Below the pieces are notes generated by a model. That model was given only the letters and a program-made list of their open reading frames with translations, ran no database searches and had not been told where the DNA came from. Positions 1 to 8,908 of a stretch of DNA of 45,592 nt are shown here, piece after piece. Both the position numbers and the translations under genes were made by a program. The DNA is from SZUA-76 sp945787585 (GTDB lineage Bacteria > Pseudomonadota > Gammaproteobacteria > SZUA-140): assembly GCA_947258425.1 (NCBI GenBank), contig CAMYIG010000020.1:1-45592 (forward strand), in the 5' to 3' direction. The stretch's first letter is position 1. Every line of letters starts with the position of its first letter.

Positions 1-136
1 TTGACTATGTTTCTTTGCATAATAGCCGCTGGGGGTAGCCCCCCGACATGAAGCTCTAGCCCTATAGAAAACCAATCACCTCAATATATACAGAATAGCG
101 TCCAGGCAATGCTACTTAAATACGAGCATAACCCAT
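1..136. other. Intergenic sequence left of the groE terminator
   Basis: No gene is supported here. A short G5/C5 hairpin with a TAG loop lies near bases 31-43 but has no T-run, so it is not called a terminator. The neighbouring gene to the left is outside the window. Confidence 0.4.
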
Positions 137-170
137 AAAAAAAAGCCCCGCCATAACTGACGGGGCTTTT
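137..170 (-). terminator. Intrinsic terminator of groES-groEL
   Basis: Bases 141-150 (AAAAGCCCCG) and 161-170 (CGGGGCTTTT) form a perfect 10-bp stem with a 10-base loop. Read on the minus strand, an uninterrupted T-run follows (A-run at 137-144 on the plus strand). It lies about 26 bases past the groEL stop, so it closes the groESL transcript. Confidence 0.85.
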
Positions 171-196
171 CGTCTCTACATAAGTGTAGAAGCAGC

Positions 197-1849
197 TTAC
201 ATCATGCCGCCCATTCCACCCATGCCGCCCATACCACCCATGGCGGCAGCGGCTGCATCACCCGCGTTGTCGCTTGGGATATCGGCCACCATTGCTTCGG
301 TGGTGATCATCAGTCCAGCGACAGAGGCTGCATGTTGCAGTGCTGAACGAGTAACCTTGGTAGGATCCAGTACACCGGCTTCGATCATATCAACATACTC
401 ACCCGTGGCTGCATTGTAGCCGTAGGTGCCTTTGCCTTCTTTTACCTTGTTTAGAACAACAGAGGCTTCTTCACCTGCATTGGTAACGATCTGACGCAGT
501 GGCTCTTCCATGGCACGGCGTGCAATTGCGATACCGATGTCCTGATCGTGGTTGGCACCCTTCAGGTCTTTCAGAGACTGTAGTGCGCGAACCAGTGCAA
601 CACCACCGCCCGGAACAACACCTTCTTCAACCGCTGCGCGAGTGGCGTGCAGTGCATCTTCAACGCGTGCTTTTTTCTCTTTCATCTCAACTTCGGTCGC
701 TGCACCGACTTTGATTACCGCAACACCGCCGGCCAGTTTAGCAACACGCTCCTGCAGTTTTTCACGATCATAATCTGAAGAGGTATCTTCGATCTGTGCA
801 CGGATGGTGTTCACACGGCCTTCAATTTCAGTCGCATTACCTGCGCCGTCAATGATGGTGGTGTTATCTTTACCGACCTGAATCTTTTTGGCTGAACCCA
901 GCTCTTCCAGTGTGGCCTTCTCAAGAGAAAGACCTACTTCTTCAGCAATCACCTGACCACCGGTCAGTACTGCGATATCCTGCAACATCGCTTTACGACG
1001 ATCGCCAAAACCGGGTGCTTTAACTGCAGCAACTTTAACGATACCGCGGATGCTGTTAACCACCAGTGTCGCCAGTGCTTCACCTTCAACATCTTCTGCG
1101 ATGATTAGCAGTGGACGACCGGCTTTAGCAACGCCTTCTAGCAGCGGCAGCAGGTCACGGATGTTTGAGATTTTTTTGTCAACCAGCAGTACATATGGGT
1201 TTTCGAGGTCAGCGGTCATGCTCTGCTGATCATTCACGAAGTAAGGTGAGAGGTAGCCGCGATCAAACTGCATTCCTTCAACCACATCCAGTTCATTTTC
1301 AAGACCCGAACCTTCTTCAACGGTAATCACGCCTTCTTTGCCTACTTTGGCCATGGCATCGGCAATGATGCGTCCCACTTCTTCATCTGAATTGGCAGAG
1401 ATGGTGCCGACCTGTGCGATCGCTTTGTCATCGGTACAAGGCGTTGATAGTTCACGGAGTGCTTCGACTGCGGTGACAACGGCTTTGTCGATACCGCGTT
1501 TCAGATCCATCGGGTTCATGCCCGAGGTGACGGCTTTCATGCCTTCGCGCAGGATGGCCTGTGCGAGTACGGTTGCGGTGGTGGTACCGTCACCGGCAAC
1601 ATCAGAAGTCTGTGAAGCTACTTCCTTAACCATCTGTGCGCCCATGTTTTCGAACTTACCTTCCAGCTCGATCTCTTTAGCAACAGAAACACCATCTTTG
1701 GTGATGGTCGGCGCGCCAAAGCTCTTTTCTAAAACTACGTTACGACCTTTGGGGCCGAGGGTGACTTTCACTGCATTCGCCAGAACGTTAACACCTTCTG
1801 CCATGCGATGACGTGCGTCATCGCCAAATTTAACTTCTTTAGCTGACAT
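197..1849 (-). CDS. groL: 60 kDa chaperonin GroEL
   Basis: GroEL is the ATP-driven cytosolic folding chamber that works with the GroES lid. The 550-residue product has the family's usual length and is collinear with E. coli GroEL at the N-terminus, including the GDGTTT ATP-binding motif near residue 86. The C-terminus ends in the typical flexible GGM repeats followed by MM. The gene lies downstream of groES with a 43-base gap, and the pair shares the promoter and CIRCE operator upstream of groES. The start ATG at 1849 gives the standard N-terminus MSAKEVKFG. Nothing suggests a second, specialised chaperonin copy. Confidence 0.98.
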   Translation of the reverse strand: MSAKEVKFGDDARHRMAEGVNVLANAVKVTLGPKGRNVVLEKSFGAPTITKDGVSVAKEIELEGKFENMGAQMVKEVASQTSDVAGDGTTTATVLAQAILREGMKAVTSGMNPMDLKRGIDKAVVTAVEALRELSTPCTDDKAIAQVGTISANSDEEVGRIIADAMAKVGKEGVITVEEGSGLENELDVVEGMQFDRGYLSPYFVNDQQSMTADLENPYVLLVDKKISNIRDLLPLLEGVAKAGRPLLIIAEDVEGEALATLVVNSIRGIVKVAAVKAPGFGDRRKAMLQDIAVLTGGQVIAEEVGLSLEKATLEELGSAKKIQVGKDNTTIIDGAGNATEIEGRVNTIRAQIEDTSSDYDREKLQERVAKLAGGVAVIKVGAATEVEMKEKKARVEDALHATRAAVEEGVVPGGGVALVRALQSLKDLKGANHDQDIGIAIARRAMEEPLRQIVTNAGEEASVVLNKVKEGKGTYGYNAATGEYVDMIEAGVLDPTKVTRSALQHAASVAGLMITTEAMVADIPSDNAGDAAAAAMGGMGGMGGMGGMM

Positions 1850-1892
1850 AATATCTTTCCTCTAGAATTCTTTTGATTGTTTAGCCGGTGGA

Positions 1893-2183
1893 TTAAGCGT
1901 TGAAGACGGCCATGATGTCGCTTTCGCTCATCACTAATAGCTCTTCACCATCAATTTTGACTTCAGTACCAGCGTATTTGCCAAAAAGGACCTGATCGCC
2001 GACCTTGATATCCATCGCCGCCACATCGCCGTTATCAAGACGTTTGCCAGTGCCCACTGCAAGTACTTCGCCGCGAGCAGGCTTTTCTGTTGCGGAGTCA
2101 GGAATAACGATACCGCCAGCAGATGTGCGCTCTTCTTCCGTGCGGCGAACAATTGCACGATCATGTAATGGTCGCAGTTGCAT
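1893..2183 (-). CDS. groS: 10 kDa co-chaperonin GroES
   Basis: GroES caps the GroEL ring. The 96-residue product has the full family length and shows the conserved N-terminal LRPLHDRAIVRR block, the mobile-loop region rich in Ser/Gly around residues 20-30 (EERTSAGGIVIP), and the DQVLFGKYAGTEV segment. It is the first gene of the groESL operon. A strong ribosome-binding site (AGGAGG, read on the minus strand just upstream of 2183) precedes the start. Expression should be controlled by the promoter and CIRCE operator 70-130 bases upstream. Confidence 0.98.
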   Translation of the reverse strand: MQLRPLHDRAIVRRTEEERTSAGGIVIPDSATEKPARGEVLAVGTGKRLDNGDVAAMDIKVGDQVLFGKYAGTEVKIDGEELLVMSESDIMAVFNA

Positions 2184-2254
2184 GTTGTGATCCTCCTAGA
2201 ATCTTTTTTAAATCATTATGTTGAAACGACCTTTCGGCCAAAATAGGGAAGGCT

Positions 2255-2281
2255 TTAGCACTCACCCCGAACGAGTGCTAA
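2255..2281 (-). promoter_or_regulatory. CIRCE operator (HrcA binding site) of groESL
   Basis: TTAGCACTC (2255-2263), nine bases, then GAGTGCTAA (2273-2281) is an exact match to the CIRCE consensus TTAGCACTC-N9-GAGTGCTAA. It sits just downstream of the predicted -10 box of the groESL promoter, so HrcA binding would cover the transcription start. hrcA itself is not in the window. Confidence 0.95.
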
Positions 2282-2283
2282 CA

Positions 2284-2311
2284 ATGATAGTGGCGAATTG
2301 TTGAGAGTCAA
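2284..2311 (-). promoter_or_regulatory. Sigma70-type promoter of groESL
   Basis: On the minus strand TTGACT (2306-2311) and TATCAT (2284-2289) are separated by 16 bases. The CIRCE operator starts two bases after the -10 box. This is a vegetative promoter with HrcA repression; I saw no clear sigma32 (heat-shock) promoter beside it. Confidence 0.75.
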
Positions 2312-2359
2312 GGGTAGGTGACGAAAATTTATCGATTTTTTTGCTGAGACAGGGCTGAA

Positions 2360-2836
2360 CTAATGTCGCTTATCGTCACTATCTTTCCAGGATTCACCCT
2401 CAATGGTGCGTGATTTGTGGTCCTCAGCGCGTGTTTCGTGGGCAGAATGTTCGCTGTAAGCCGCCCCACTGACAGCGATCGACTGGCGCTTGATGATTTC
2501 GAGGATGAAATAGCGCCGTACTGCGGGGATCAGGCAGAGAAAACCGACCGCATCGGTAAAAAAGCCGGGGGTCAGCAGCAGCGCACCGCAGATTAGCAGT
2601 ACCACGCCTTCCATCATTTCAATGGCAGGCACTTCACCGCGCGCCATCGCCTCGCGTACGCGCTGAAAGGTGGTAAACCCCTGCCAGCGCAGCAGTGCAG
2701 CACCGACAACGGCGGTAAATACTACCAGAAAAATAGTGGGAAATGCGCCGATCGCGCTGCCTACCTCAATAAGCAGGTAGATCTCGATGATCGGTATCAA
2801 TAAAAATAACAGAAGTAATATTTGAAAAAGTCCCAT
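2360..2836 (-). CDS. fxsA: FxsA family inner-membrane protein
   Basis: FxsA is a small cytoplasmic-membrane protein whose overproduction in E. coli relieves F-plasmid exclusion of phage T7. The family signature is visible: a hydrophobic N-terminal segment rich in Leu/Ile ending in EIYLLIEVG, a second membrane segment, the R-W-Q-G-F-T linker, and the LLLTPGFFTDAVGFLCLIP block. The C-terminal tail of about 45 residues is charged and cytosolic in character. I chose the ATG at 2836, which is preceded by GGTGA; the in-frame ATG at 2848 would add four residues. Its position between groES and cutA/dsbD is a conserved gammaproteobacterial arrangement. The native role is unclear. Confidence 0.88.
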   Translation of the reverse strand: MGLFQILLLLFLLIPIIEIYLLIEVGSAIGAFPTIFLVVFTAVVGAALLRWQGFTTFQRVREAMARGEVPAIEMMEGVVLLICGALLLTPGFFTDAVGFLCLIPAVRRYFILEIIKRQSIAVSGAAYSEHSAHETRAEDHKSRTIEGESWKDSDDKRH

Positions 2837-2945
2837 GGCAATCACCATTCGCTGAATTGATCAGCGCCTACTATAACATTATTGCCCTGTTATCCGTTTG
2901 CGCGAGGTTTTTGCTGCCGCTTGCGCAATAGTGTATTTTCATCAG

Positions 2946-3278
2946 ATGGATAAAAATGCGTTATTAATTATGACCACCGCGCCGGATGATGAAATCGCCG
3001 AAAAAATTGCGCATGCACTGGTCACGCCGGGGCTGGCCGCCTGTGTCAACATTCTCCCCAGAATGCGCTCTATATATATGTGGCGGGGTAAACTGGAGAC
3101 GGGGCAGGAGCAGCTGTTGCTGATTAAGGCGCAGCGTAGCGCCTACGCCGTGATCGAAAAGGAGATTGAGGCCTTGCATCCGTACGAACTTCCTGAAATC
3201 ATCGCTGTCTCAATTGATGCTGGGCTGCCCGCTTACCTCGACTGGATCGAGGGGCGGATGCCAGCCGAATCACGGTAA
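2946..3278 (+). CDS. cutA: Divalent-cation tolerance protein CutA
   Basis: CutA is a small trimeric cytosolic protein with a ferredoxin-like fold, linked genetically to copper tolerance though its biochemical role is debated. The 110-residue product shows the family blocks TTAPDDEIAEKIAHALV near the N-terminus, LAACVNILPRMRSIYMWRGK in the middle, and HPYELPEIIAVSID near the C-terminus. The reading frame extends upstream to 2898, but the ATG at 2946 gives the family's normal length and N-terminus. It precedes dsbD by 60 bases in the same direction, as in E. coli, and the two are probably cotranscribed. Confidence 0.93.
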   Translation: MDKNALLIMTTAPDDEIAEKIAHALVTPGLAACVNILPRMRSIYMWRGKLETGQEQLLLIKAQRSAYAVIEKEIEALHPYELPEIIAVSIDAGLPAYLDWIEGRMPAESR

Positions 3279-3338
3279 AAAGCATTCAGTTCGACTACGA
3301 TTACGACGCAATCTGAGAAACCTGGTAACACGATCACC

Positions 3339-5213
3339 ATGAGAAATGTAATACGCACCCTATTGGCTCCGCTTGCGGTTGCCCTCCTGTTATTGGCCGC
3401 GACACCCCTGTATGCGGCGGGCGATACCCCCGGCAGTGTGTTTGACTCGCTTTCTACCTTTGGTAAAAACCTCGGGTTTGGCGGACAGCAGGAGCCACGG
3501 TTTCTCAAGCCAGACGACGCCTTTATCTTCACCGCCGAAATTCAGGACCCCAATACATTGGTGGCGCGCTGGGATGTGGCGGATACCTATTACCTGTATC
3601 GGGAGCGCTTTGCCTTTAAGTTGATCGGTGCCAACGGCATCGAGTTACAGGAATTCCACGCACCGAAGGGCAAACTGAAGGAAGATGAAAACTTTGGCGA
3701 AATGGAGGTCTATTTTAATGAGGCGGTGGTGACGTTACCGCTCAAGCGTGACAATCTCGCATCCATGCCGATTACGCTACAGGCAACTTACCAGGGCTGC
3801 GCCGAAGATGGCTTCTGTTATCCGCCCATCACCAAAACCATCGATTTTATTTTACCGAAGGCCGCTGCCAGCACGACAGATTCAAGTGGTGGCATCCCGG
3901 TGTTTGTACCGGAGCATGACCGTATCGCACAGGCGCTGGCGGGTGATGGCTGGTTGCTAACTATTCTGAGTTTCTTTGGCATTGGCCTGTTGTTGGCGTT
4001 TACCCCGTGCGTGTTGCCGATGATGCCGATCCTCTCCAGCATTATTGTGGGGCAGGGTGAGCAGGTGACCACGCGGCGCGCGTTTTTCCTCTCGCTCACC
4101 TATGTGCTGGCGATGGCATTGACCTATACTGCGGCCGGGGTGATGGCCGGGCTGTTTGGGCAGAATCTGCAGGTGATGTTCCAGAATCCGTGGATCATTG
4201 GCGGCTTTAGTCTACTGTTTGTAGCGCTGGCGCTATCGATGTTTGGCTTTTATGAACTACAGATGCCGACGGCGATCCAGAGTCGCCTCGATGCCGTTAG
4301 CCGCAAGCAGTCGAGCGGTAGTCTGGTCGGTGCCGGGATTATGGGGTTTCTCTCGGCACTGATTGTCGGTCCCTGCGTGGCTGCACCGCTTGCCGGAATC
4401 CTGATCTATATCGGCATGAGTGGCGATGCCGTGTTTGGTGGCCTGTCACTGTTTGTACTTAGTCTGGGCATGGGTACGCCATTGCTGTTGTTCGGTACCT
4501 CCGCCGGCAAGCTGCTGCCCAAACTGGGCGACTGGATGAATAGCATCAAGGCGGTGTTTGGCGTGATGCTGCTCGGCCTGGCTATCTGGATGCTGGAGCG
4601 CGTGGTCGCGGCGCAGATCACGATGTTCCTGTGGGCGATACTGCTGATAGGGACCGCGGTTTACCTTGGTGCGCTGACCCGACTGGAGGTCAACGCCACC
4701 GGCTGGCAGAAGCTCTGGAAGGGGATGGGATTAGTGATGATGCTTTACGGTGCCATTGTGATGTTAGGCGCGGCCTCCGGGGGACGTGATGTGTTGCAGC
4801 CGCTACAGGGGAGTGCGTTGATGGGCGGTAGTGCCAGCAGTGCCGGTGAACATCTCGCCTTTAAACGGATCAAGAGTCTGGCAGATCTGCAACGCGAAAT
4901 ACAAAATGCATCGAACAGTAATCGTGCAGTGATGCTCGATTTTTATGCCGACTGGTGTGTCGACTGCAAAATCATGGAGAAGCGCACTTTTACCGATGCA
5001 GGCGTGCAGCGGGCGCTTGACAATGTGTTGCTGTTACAGGCGGATGTGACGCCAAACGATGAAGTGGATCAGGCGCTATTAAGTGAATTTGGCCTGTTTG
5101 GTCCACCAGCGATTCTTTTCTTTGGCACCGATGGCAATGAGATTAAGAGCCACCGTGTGATCGGTTTTAAGGCGGCGGATGAGTTTGCGTCGCATGTTAA
5201 CGATGCACTTTAA
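3339..5213 (+). CDS. dsbD: Thiol:disulfide interchange protein DsbD
   Basis: DsbD moves electrons from cytosolic thioredoxin across the inner membrane to periplasmic reductases such as DsbC. The 624-residue protein has all three modules: a signal peptide (about 1-26) with a periplasmic alpha domain containing the CAEDGFC cysteine pair; a multi-pass beta domain with the redox cysteines in TPCVLP (Cys224) and GPCVA (Cys346); and a C-terminal thioredoxin-like gamma domain with WCVDC (Cys540, Cys543). No key cysteine is missing. It follows cutA and overlaps the frame upstream of a TlpA-like thioredoxin gene, so the two redox genes are likely translated from one transcript. Confidence 0.96.
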   Translation: MRNVIRTLLAPLAVALLLLAATPLYAAGDTPGSVFDSLSTFGKNLGFGGQQEPRFLKPDDAFIFTAEIQDPNTLVARWDVADTYYLYRERFAFKLIGANGIELQEFHAPKGKLKEDENFGEMEVYFNEAVVTLPLKRDNLASMPITLQATYQGCAEDGFCYPPITKTIDFILPKAAASTTDSSGGIPVFVPEHDRIAQALAGDGWLLTILSFFGIGLLLAFTPCVLPMMPILSSIIVGQGEQVTTRRAFFLSLTYVLAMALTYTAAGVMAGLFGQNLQVMFQNPWIIGGFSLLFVALALSMFGFYELQMPTAIQSRLDAVSRKQSSGSLVGAGIMGFLSALIVGPCVAAPLAGILIYIGMSGDAVFGGLSLFVLSLGMGTPLLLFGTSAGKLLPKLGDWMNSIKAVFGVMLLGLAIWMLERVVAAQITMFLWAILLIGTAVYLGALTRLEVNATGWQKLWKGMGLVMMLYGAIVMLGAASGGRDVLQPLQGSALMGGSASSAGEHLAFKRIKSLADLQREIQNASNSNRAVMLDFYADWCVDCKIMEKRTFTDAGVQRALDNVLLLQADVTPNDEVDQALLSEFGLFGPPAILFFGTDGNEIKSHRVIGFKAADEFASHVNDAL

Positions 5214-5229
5214 GCAAGAGGACAGACCA

Positions 5230-5757
5230 ATGTTGCCACGGCATGTTTTAAAAATCATTGGCGGTCTGTTTTGCATTGGCGTGGTGTTGGGTATGAGTCC
5301 CGCAGCCACTGCGCAGAACGACCCACTGCTCAATCAACCGCGCCCCGCGTTTACGCTGCCAGACCTCGATGGCAAGGCACGTAATATCAGTGAGTGGGAC
5401 GGTAAATTACTGGTGGTTAATTTCTGGGCCAGCTGGTGCGAGCCCTGCCTGCGCGAGATGCCTGCCTTTACCCGCTTGCAGACACACTATCAAGACCAGG
5501 GGGTGCAGTTCATCGGGATTGCGGTGGATAACGTCAACGCCGTGCGTGATTTTCTGAAAGATTTTGAGACCAAAATTAACTACCCAATTTTACTGGGGGA
5601 TGAAAACACCTTCGCAACCCCGATCGCCTACGGCAACGATTATGGCATTCTGCCGCATACTATTATCGTAGATAAAACAGGTAAGATTGCCTATAGCCAC
5701 TTTGGCTCACTCACCTATGAGCAGGGTCGGTTACTGTTGATGGGGATGTTGCTGTAG
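5230..5757 (+). CDS. TlpA/ResA-like membrane-anchored thioredoxin
   Basis: A 175-residue protein with an N-terminal signal or anchor segment (about 8-27) and a thioredoxin fold of the TlpA/ResA/AhpC-TSA type. The redox site is WCEPC with Cys70 and Cys73 within NFWASWCEPCLREMP. The cis-Pro region is GILPHTI near residue 140. Such proteins act in the periplasm as thiol reductases, often fed by DsbD, which lies 16 bases upstream in the same direction. I chose ATG 5230, preceded by AAGAGGAC; earlier in-frame starts lie inside dsbD. The substrate is unknown; cytochrome c maturation is possible but no ccm gene is present. Confidence 0.88.
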   Translation: MLPRHVLKIIGGLFCIGVVLGMSPAATAQNDPLLNQPRPAFTLPDLDGKARNISEWDGKLLVVNFWASWCEPCLREMPAFTRLQTHYQDQGVQFIGIAVDNVNAVRDFLKDFETKINYPILLGDENTFATPIAYGNDYGILPHTIIVDKTGKIAYSHFGSLTYEQGRLLLMGMLL

Positions 5758-5767
5758 TTAATGGGGG

Positions 5768-5968
5768 TTAGCCACCGCCGATCGCACGCACCACTTCAAT
5801 CTTATCGTCCGCCTGTAGTAACATCTCTGCATGTAGACTGCGTGGAATGATGTTGAGGTTGATCTCAACCGCGATGCGCTGTTGTGTCAGATCAAGTTCC
5901 GTCAGCAGTTCACCAAGGGTGGTGCCGTTAGCGATTTCACGCTGTTCGCCGTTGAGGTAGATATTCAT
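5768..5968 (-). CDS. thiS: Sulfur-carrier protein ThiS
   Basis: ThiS is the small ubiquitin-fold sulfur carrier for the thiazole half of thiamin; its C-terminal Gly-Gly is adenylated by ThiF and thiocarboxylated. The 66-residue product starts MNIYLNGEQRE, has the TTLGELLTEL helix region, and ends in IGGG, keeping the required terminal GG. The frame is open further upstream to 6046, but the ATG at 5968 gives the usual size. thiG, which normally follows, is not here: the 3' end abuts the convergent TlpA-like gene by 10 bases. Confidence 0.9.
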   Translation of the reverse strand: MNIYLNGEQREIANGTTLGELLTELDLTQQRIAVEINLNIIPRSLHAEMLLQADDKIEVVRAIGGG

Positions 5969-6163
5969 TTTGCTATTCCTGATGATGTTGCATCGCGGGG
6001 AGTGTCCAGCGGATAGTATCTTACTTCTTGACGTGCGTTGTTTCAATTCACACGATTAAATTTGTGGCGGTGTCAGGCATTGGCTCATGTTTGAAGGCCG
6101 TTCAGTCAAGCATCTGACTGAACTTAAGCATCTAATCAACATGAGTACCTGGCCTAGACGTCT

Positions 6164-8908
6164 CTAATGAGGGGTCAGGCTATCTTGTGCTAACAGGTTA
6201 TCGGTTTGCTCTACGGGAACTGGTCTTGAGAAATAAAAACCTTGCGCCGATGTGCAGCCAATCTTTTTCAGGTGGTCCATTTGGCCTTTATTCTCAATGC
6301 CTTCAGCGATCACCGACATTTTTAAACTATGGGCGAGTGTCACAATGGCATTAACAAGTTCAGTGTTTTCGCCTGTATTGCCAATCATATTAACAAAAGA
6401 CCTATCGATTTTTAGCACGTCAATTGGAAAACGATGCAGGTAACTCAATGATGAATAACCTGTGCCAAAATCATCCACATATATTTTTATGCCGAGGCTT
6501 CTAAGTTGTTCTAAAAGTTTAATAATTCTTTCAGGGTTTTCGACCAGTACTGTTTCGGTTAACTCAATCGTTAATCCTGTTGGGTCAATGCCGGTTTCAT
6601 CGATGATCTGAACTACTGAGTCAACAAAGTCTTCCCGCGCAATTTGTTTTGCGGAGACATTGACGCTGACGTAAACATCTTTTTTATTATCTTGGCTTTG
6701 CCAGTAATGCAATTGATGGCAAGCTGTTTTGAGCGCCCAGAAACCAATATCAATAATGAGCCCGGTCTCTTCTGCGATGGGGATGAAATCCATCGGTGAG
6801 ATTAGGTCTTTATCGTGATGGTTCCAGCGTAGTAATGATTCAAACCCCAATAGTTCACCGGACTCCAGATTGATGATGGGTTGGTAATGTAGTTGTAATT
6901 GATCGCGCTCAATGGCATTGCGTAAATCGGTTTCTAACTGGGCAAGACTGAGTGCTTTGGCGTGCATGGCAGAGTTGAATACTTCATGCCCCGCTCTACC
7001 ATTTTTCTTTGCGCGGTACATCGCAATGTCTGCATCACGCAGAATAAAATCTGGGGTTTCGTAAGACTTGTCAAACATCGCGATACCGATGCTGGCTGAG
7101 GTGTAGAGTTCGTGCCCATTGATATCGAAGCAATTCGATAGCATTGTTCTGATCCGTTTAGCAATTCGTATGGTGTAATTAATTCCTTGAACACCTTCCA
7201 GTAAAATAGTAAATTCATCGCCCCCTAAGCGCGCGATGGTATCGGTATCACGCACGGCCTGTTTTAATCGCCCAGTGACTTGCTTTAGCAGTTGATCTCC
7301 TGTGTCATGCCCAAGGCTGTCATTGACTACTTTGAATCGATCAAGATCAATAAACAGTACGGCGAAAATCGGCCCGTTTCTGAATTTGGCTAAATTAAAG
7401 GTATGATTAAGACGATCAATAAATAACGCTCGATTCGGTAAGCCGGTTAGCTGATCGTGAAAAGCCTGGTGATGAAGCTGCTCTTCAGCAAATTTTCGTT
7501 CTGTTATGTCAAGCGCTGTTGCGATGTTGGCAGGTTTTCCATTGAAATTAATCAACCCCGAAGTGAGTAGCAACCACAGTGAATTACCCTGTTTATTAAT
7601 AATCTTGACTTCAAAACGTACAGCATCGTCCGCACCCTGTTTGCGTAGTTGTATTAACTTAAGTACCGCTTTCTTATACTCAGGCTCGACAATATCAATA
7701 AAATTTATTTTTAGCAGCTCTTCAATACTGTAACCGGTGAGTTGTTCCATTGCAGGGTTTATATAGAGAAAATTATCCTGAAAGACAAAAATGGCGCTAT
7801 TAGTTGTCTCGGCCAGAATTCTAAATTTTTCTTCGCTTTCTGAGAGTGCCCGTTGTGCCTCTTTACGTGCGCGAACCTCTAATGTTAATGAAAGCAGGTC
7901 TGCGACACAGGCCGCAAAATGTTGTTCTTCTATCGCCCACTGCTTAATCGTTTCGGTATTTTCCAGGCATAAGATGCCAGCTGTTTTTCCATCCAGAAGG
8001 ATTGGCGCATCTAGCATGGATTTGATGTCGAGCGGAATGAGATAGGATTTATTAAACTCACATGTGCGAGGATCATTCTGCGCTACGTCAGCATTGATTA
8101 CCCGATTTGACTTTAGGGTGTTCAGATAAGTTGGAAAATCTTTAGCGAATAGCACCAGGCCACTAGAATGTTGTTGGGTGCTTGTTTGGAAAAGATCAAT
8201 ACATTCTATTTTAGTCTGCAGATCATCGAACAGCCAAATACTGGCACGTTCGACCCCCAGTGCTTCAGCAGCGGCCCTGGTGAGTTCTTTTGCAAGAGTG
8301 TCCATCTCTCCATCAGCAAGGGTCTTTTTCCTGGCCAGTTCAACCAGTACCTGGTTTTGTCGGCGCAGGCGCCCTTCGATCAATTGCAAACCATATTCGG
8401 TTTTTTTACGCGCACTGATATCACGAATGATGATGACTATATTATTGTTATTCAGTGGGATTAAGCGTGCTTCAAGATAATACTGTATATGTTTGTCGAA
8501 GACTTCATACTCAATAGTCAGTTTTTCATTTTTTTGACGAGCCGCTTCTATTGCATCAATTAAAATGCTCTCTGAATCGACAACGGCAAGATGGTTTATA
8601 GATTTCCCGATGACTTGTGTGGGGTAAAGTTGTATATCGCTTTCGGTGCCGCCGTGGCAGTCAATAATATTATTGGCTTCATTAAGGTGGATCATTAGAT
8701 CCGGCGTGGATTCGAGCAGGGTGCGCATTTCAACATTTTCACGACACAGTTGCTTAATAGTCAGCTCACATGAGTCTTGCTGAGAATTATTATGATTGCA
8801 GGCCTTGTTTATGTCCTCAATGATGCTCAACCATTCGGAAGGGGCGTTATCAGCCGAGTCAAAAACTTTTTGTAATTGGTTCTGGAGTAGGCAATGTGAT
8901 TTAGTCAT
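6164..8908 (-). CDS. PAS-GAF-PAS-GGDEF-EAL cyclic-di-GMP signalling protein
   Basis: A 914-residue cytosolic protein without membrane segments. Order: N-terminal PAS (about 50-165), GAF (about 185-345, with the WLFDD and TSTQQH region), second PAS (about 360-475, ILAETTNSAIFVFQ), GGDEF (about 490-645) and EAL (about 655-905). The diguanylate cyclase site is an intact RLGGDEF with an RDTD I-site-like motif five residues before it. The phosphodiesterase signature reads ESL rather than EAL, but the metal-binding Glu and other hallmarks (ELTETV, DDFGTGYSS, AEGIEN) remain, so hydrolysis is plausible. The sensory inputs suggest redox, light or small-ligand control, but no ligand can be read from sequence. 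Confidence 0.93.
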   Translation of the reverse strand: MTKSHCLLQNQLQKVFDSADNAPSEWLSIIEDINKACNHNNSQQDSCELTIKQLCRENVEMRTLLESTPDLMIHLNEANNIIDCHGGTESDIQLYPTQVIGKSINHLAVVDSESILIDAIEAARQKNEKLTIEYEVFDKHIQYYLEARLIPLNNNNIVIIIRDISARKKTEYGLQLIEGRLRRQNQVLVELARKKTLADGEMDTLAKELTRAAAEALGVERASIWLFDDLQTKIECIDLFQTSTQQHSSGLVLFAKDFPTYLNTLKSNRVINADVAQNDPRTCEFNKSYLIPLDIKSMLDAPILLDGKTAGILCLENTETIKQWAIEEQHFAACVADLLSLTLEVRARKEAQRALSESEEKFRILAETTNSAIFVFQDNFLYINPAMEQLTGYSIEELLKINFIDIVEPEYKKAVLKLIQLRKQGADDAVRFEVKIINKQGNSLWLLLTSGLINFNGKPANIATALDITERKFAEEQLHHQAFHDQLTGLPNRALFIDRLNHTFNLAKFRNGPIFAVLFIDLDRFKVVNDSLGHDTGDQLLKQVTGRLKQAVRDTDTIARLGGDEFTILLEGVQGINYTIRIAKRIRTMLSNCFDINGHELYTSASIGIAMFDKSYETPDFILRDADIAMYRAKKNGRAGHEVFNSAMHAKALSLAQLETDLRNAIERDQLQLHYQPIINLESGELLGFESLLRWNHHDKDLISPMDFIPIAEETGLIIDIGFWALKTACHQLHYWQSQDNKKDVYVSVNVSAKQIAREDFVDSVVQIIDETGIDPTGLTIELTETVLVENPERIIKLLEQLRSLGIKIYVDDFGTGYSSLSYLHRFPIDVLKIDRSFVNMIGNTGENTELVNAIVTLAHSLKMSVIAEGIENKGQMDHLKKIGCTSAQGFYFSRPVPVEQTDNLLAQDSLTPH

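Noticed and set aside
204..419. A plus-strand frame with Pro/Met repeats (MPPIPPMPP) opposite the end of groEL
   Set aside because: It is the antisense image of the GGM repeats of GroEL and has no ribosome-binding site.
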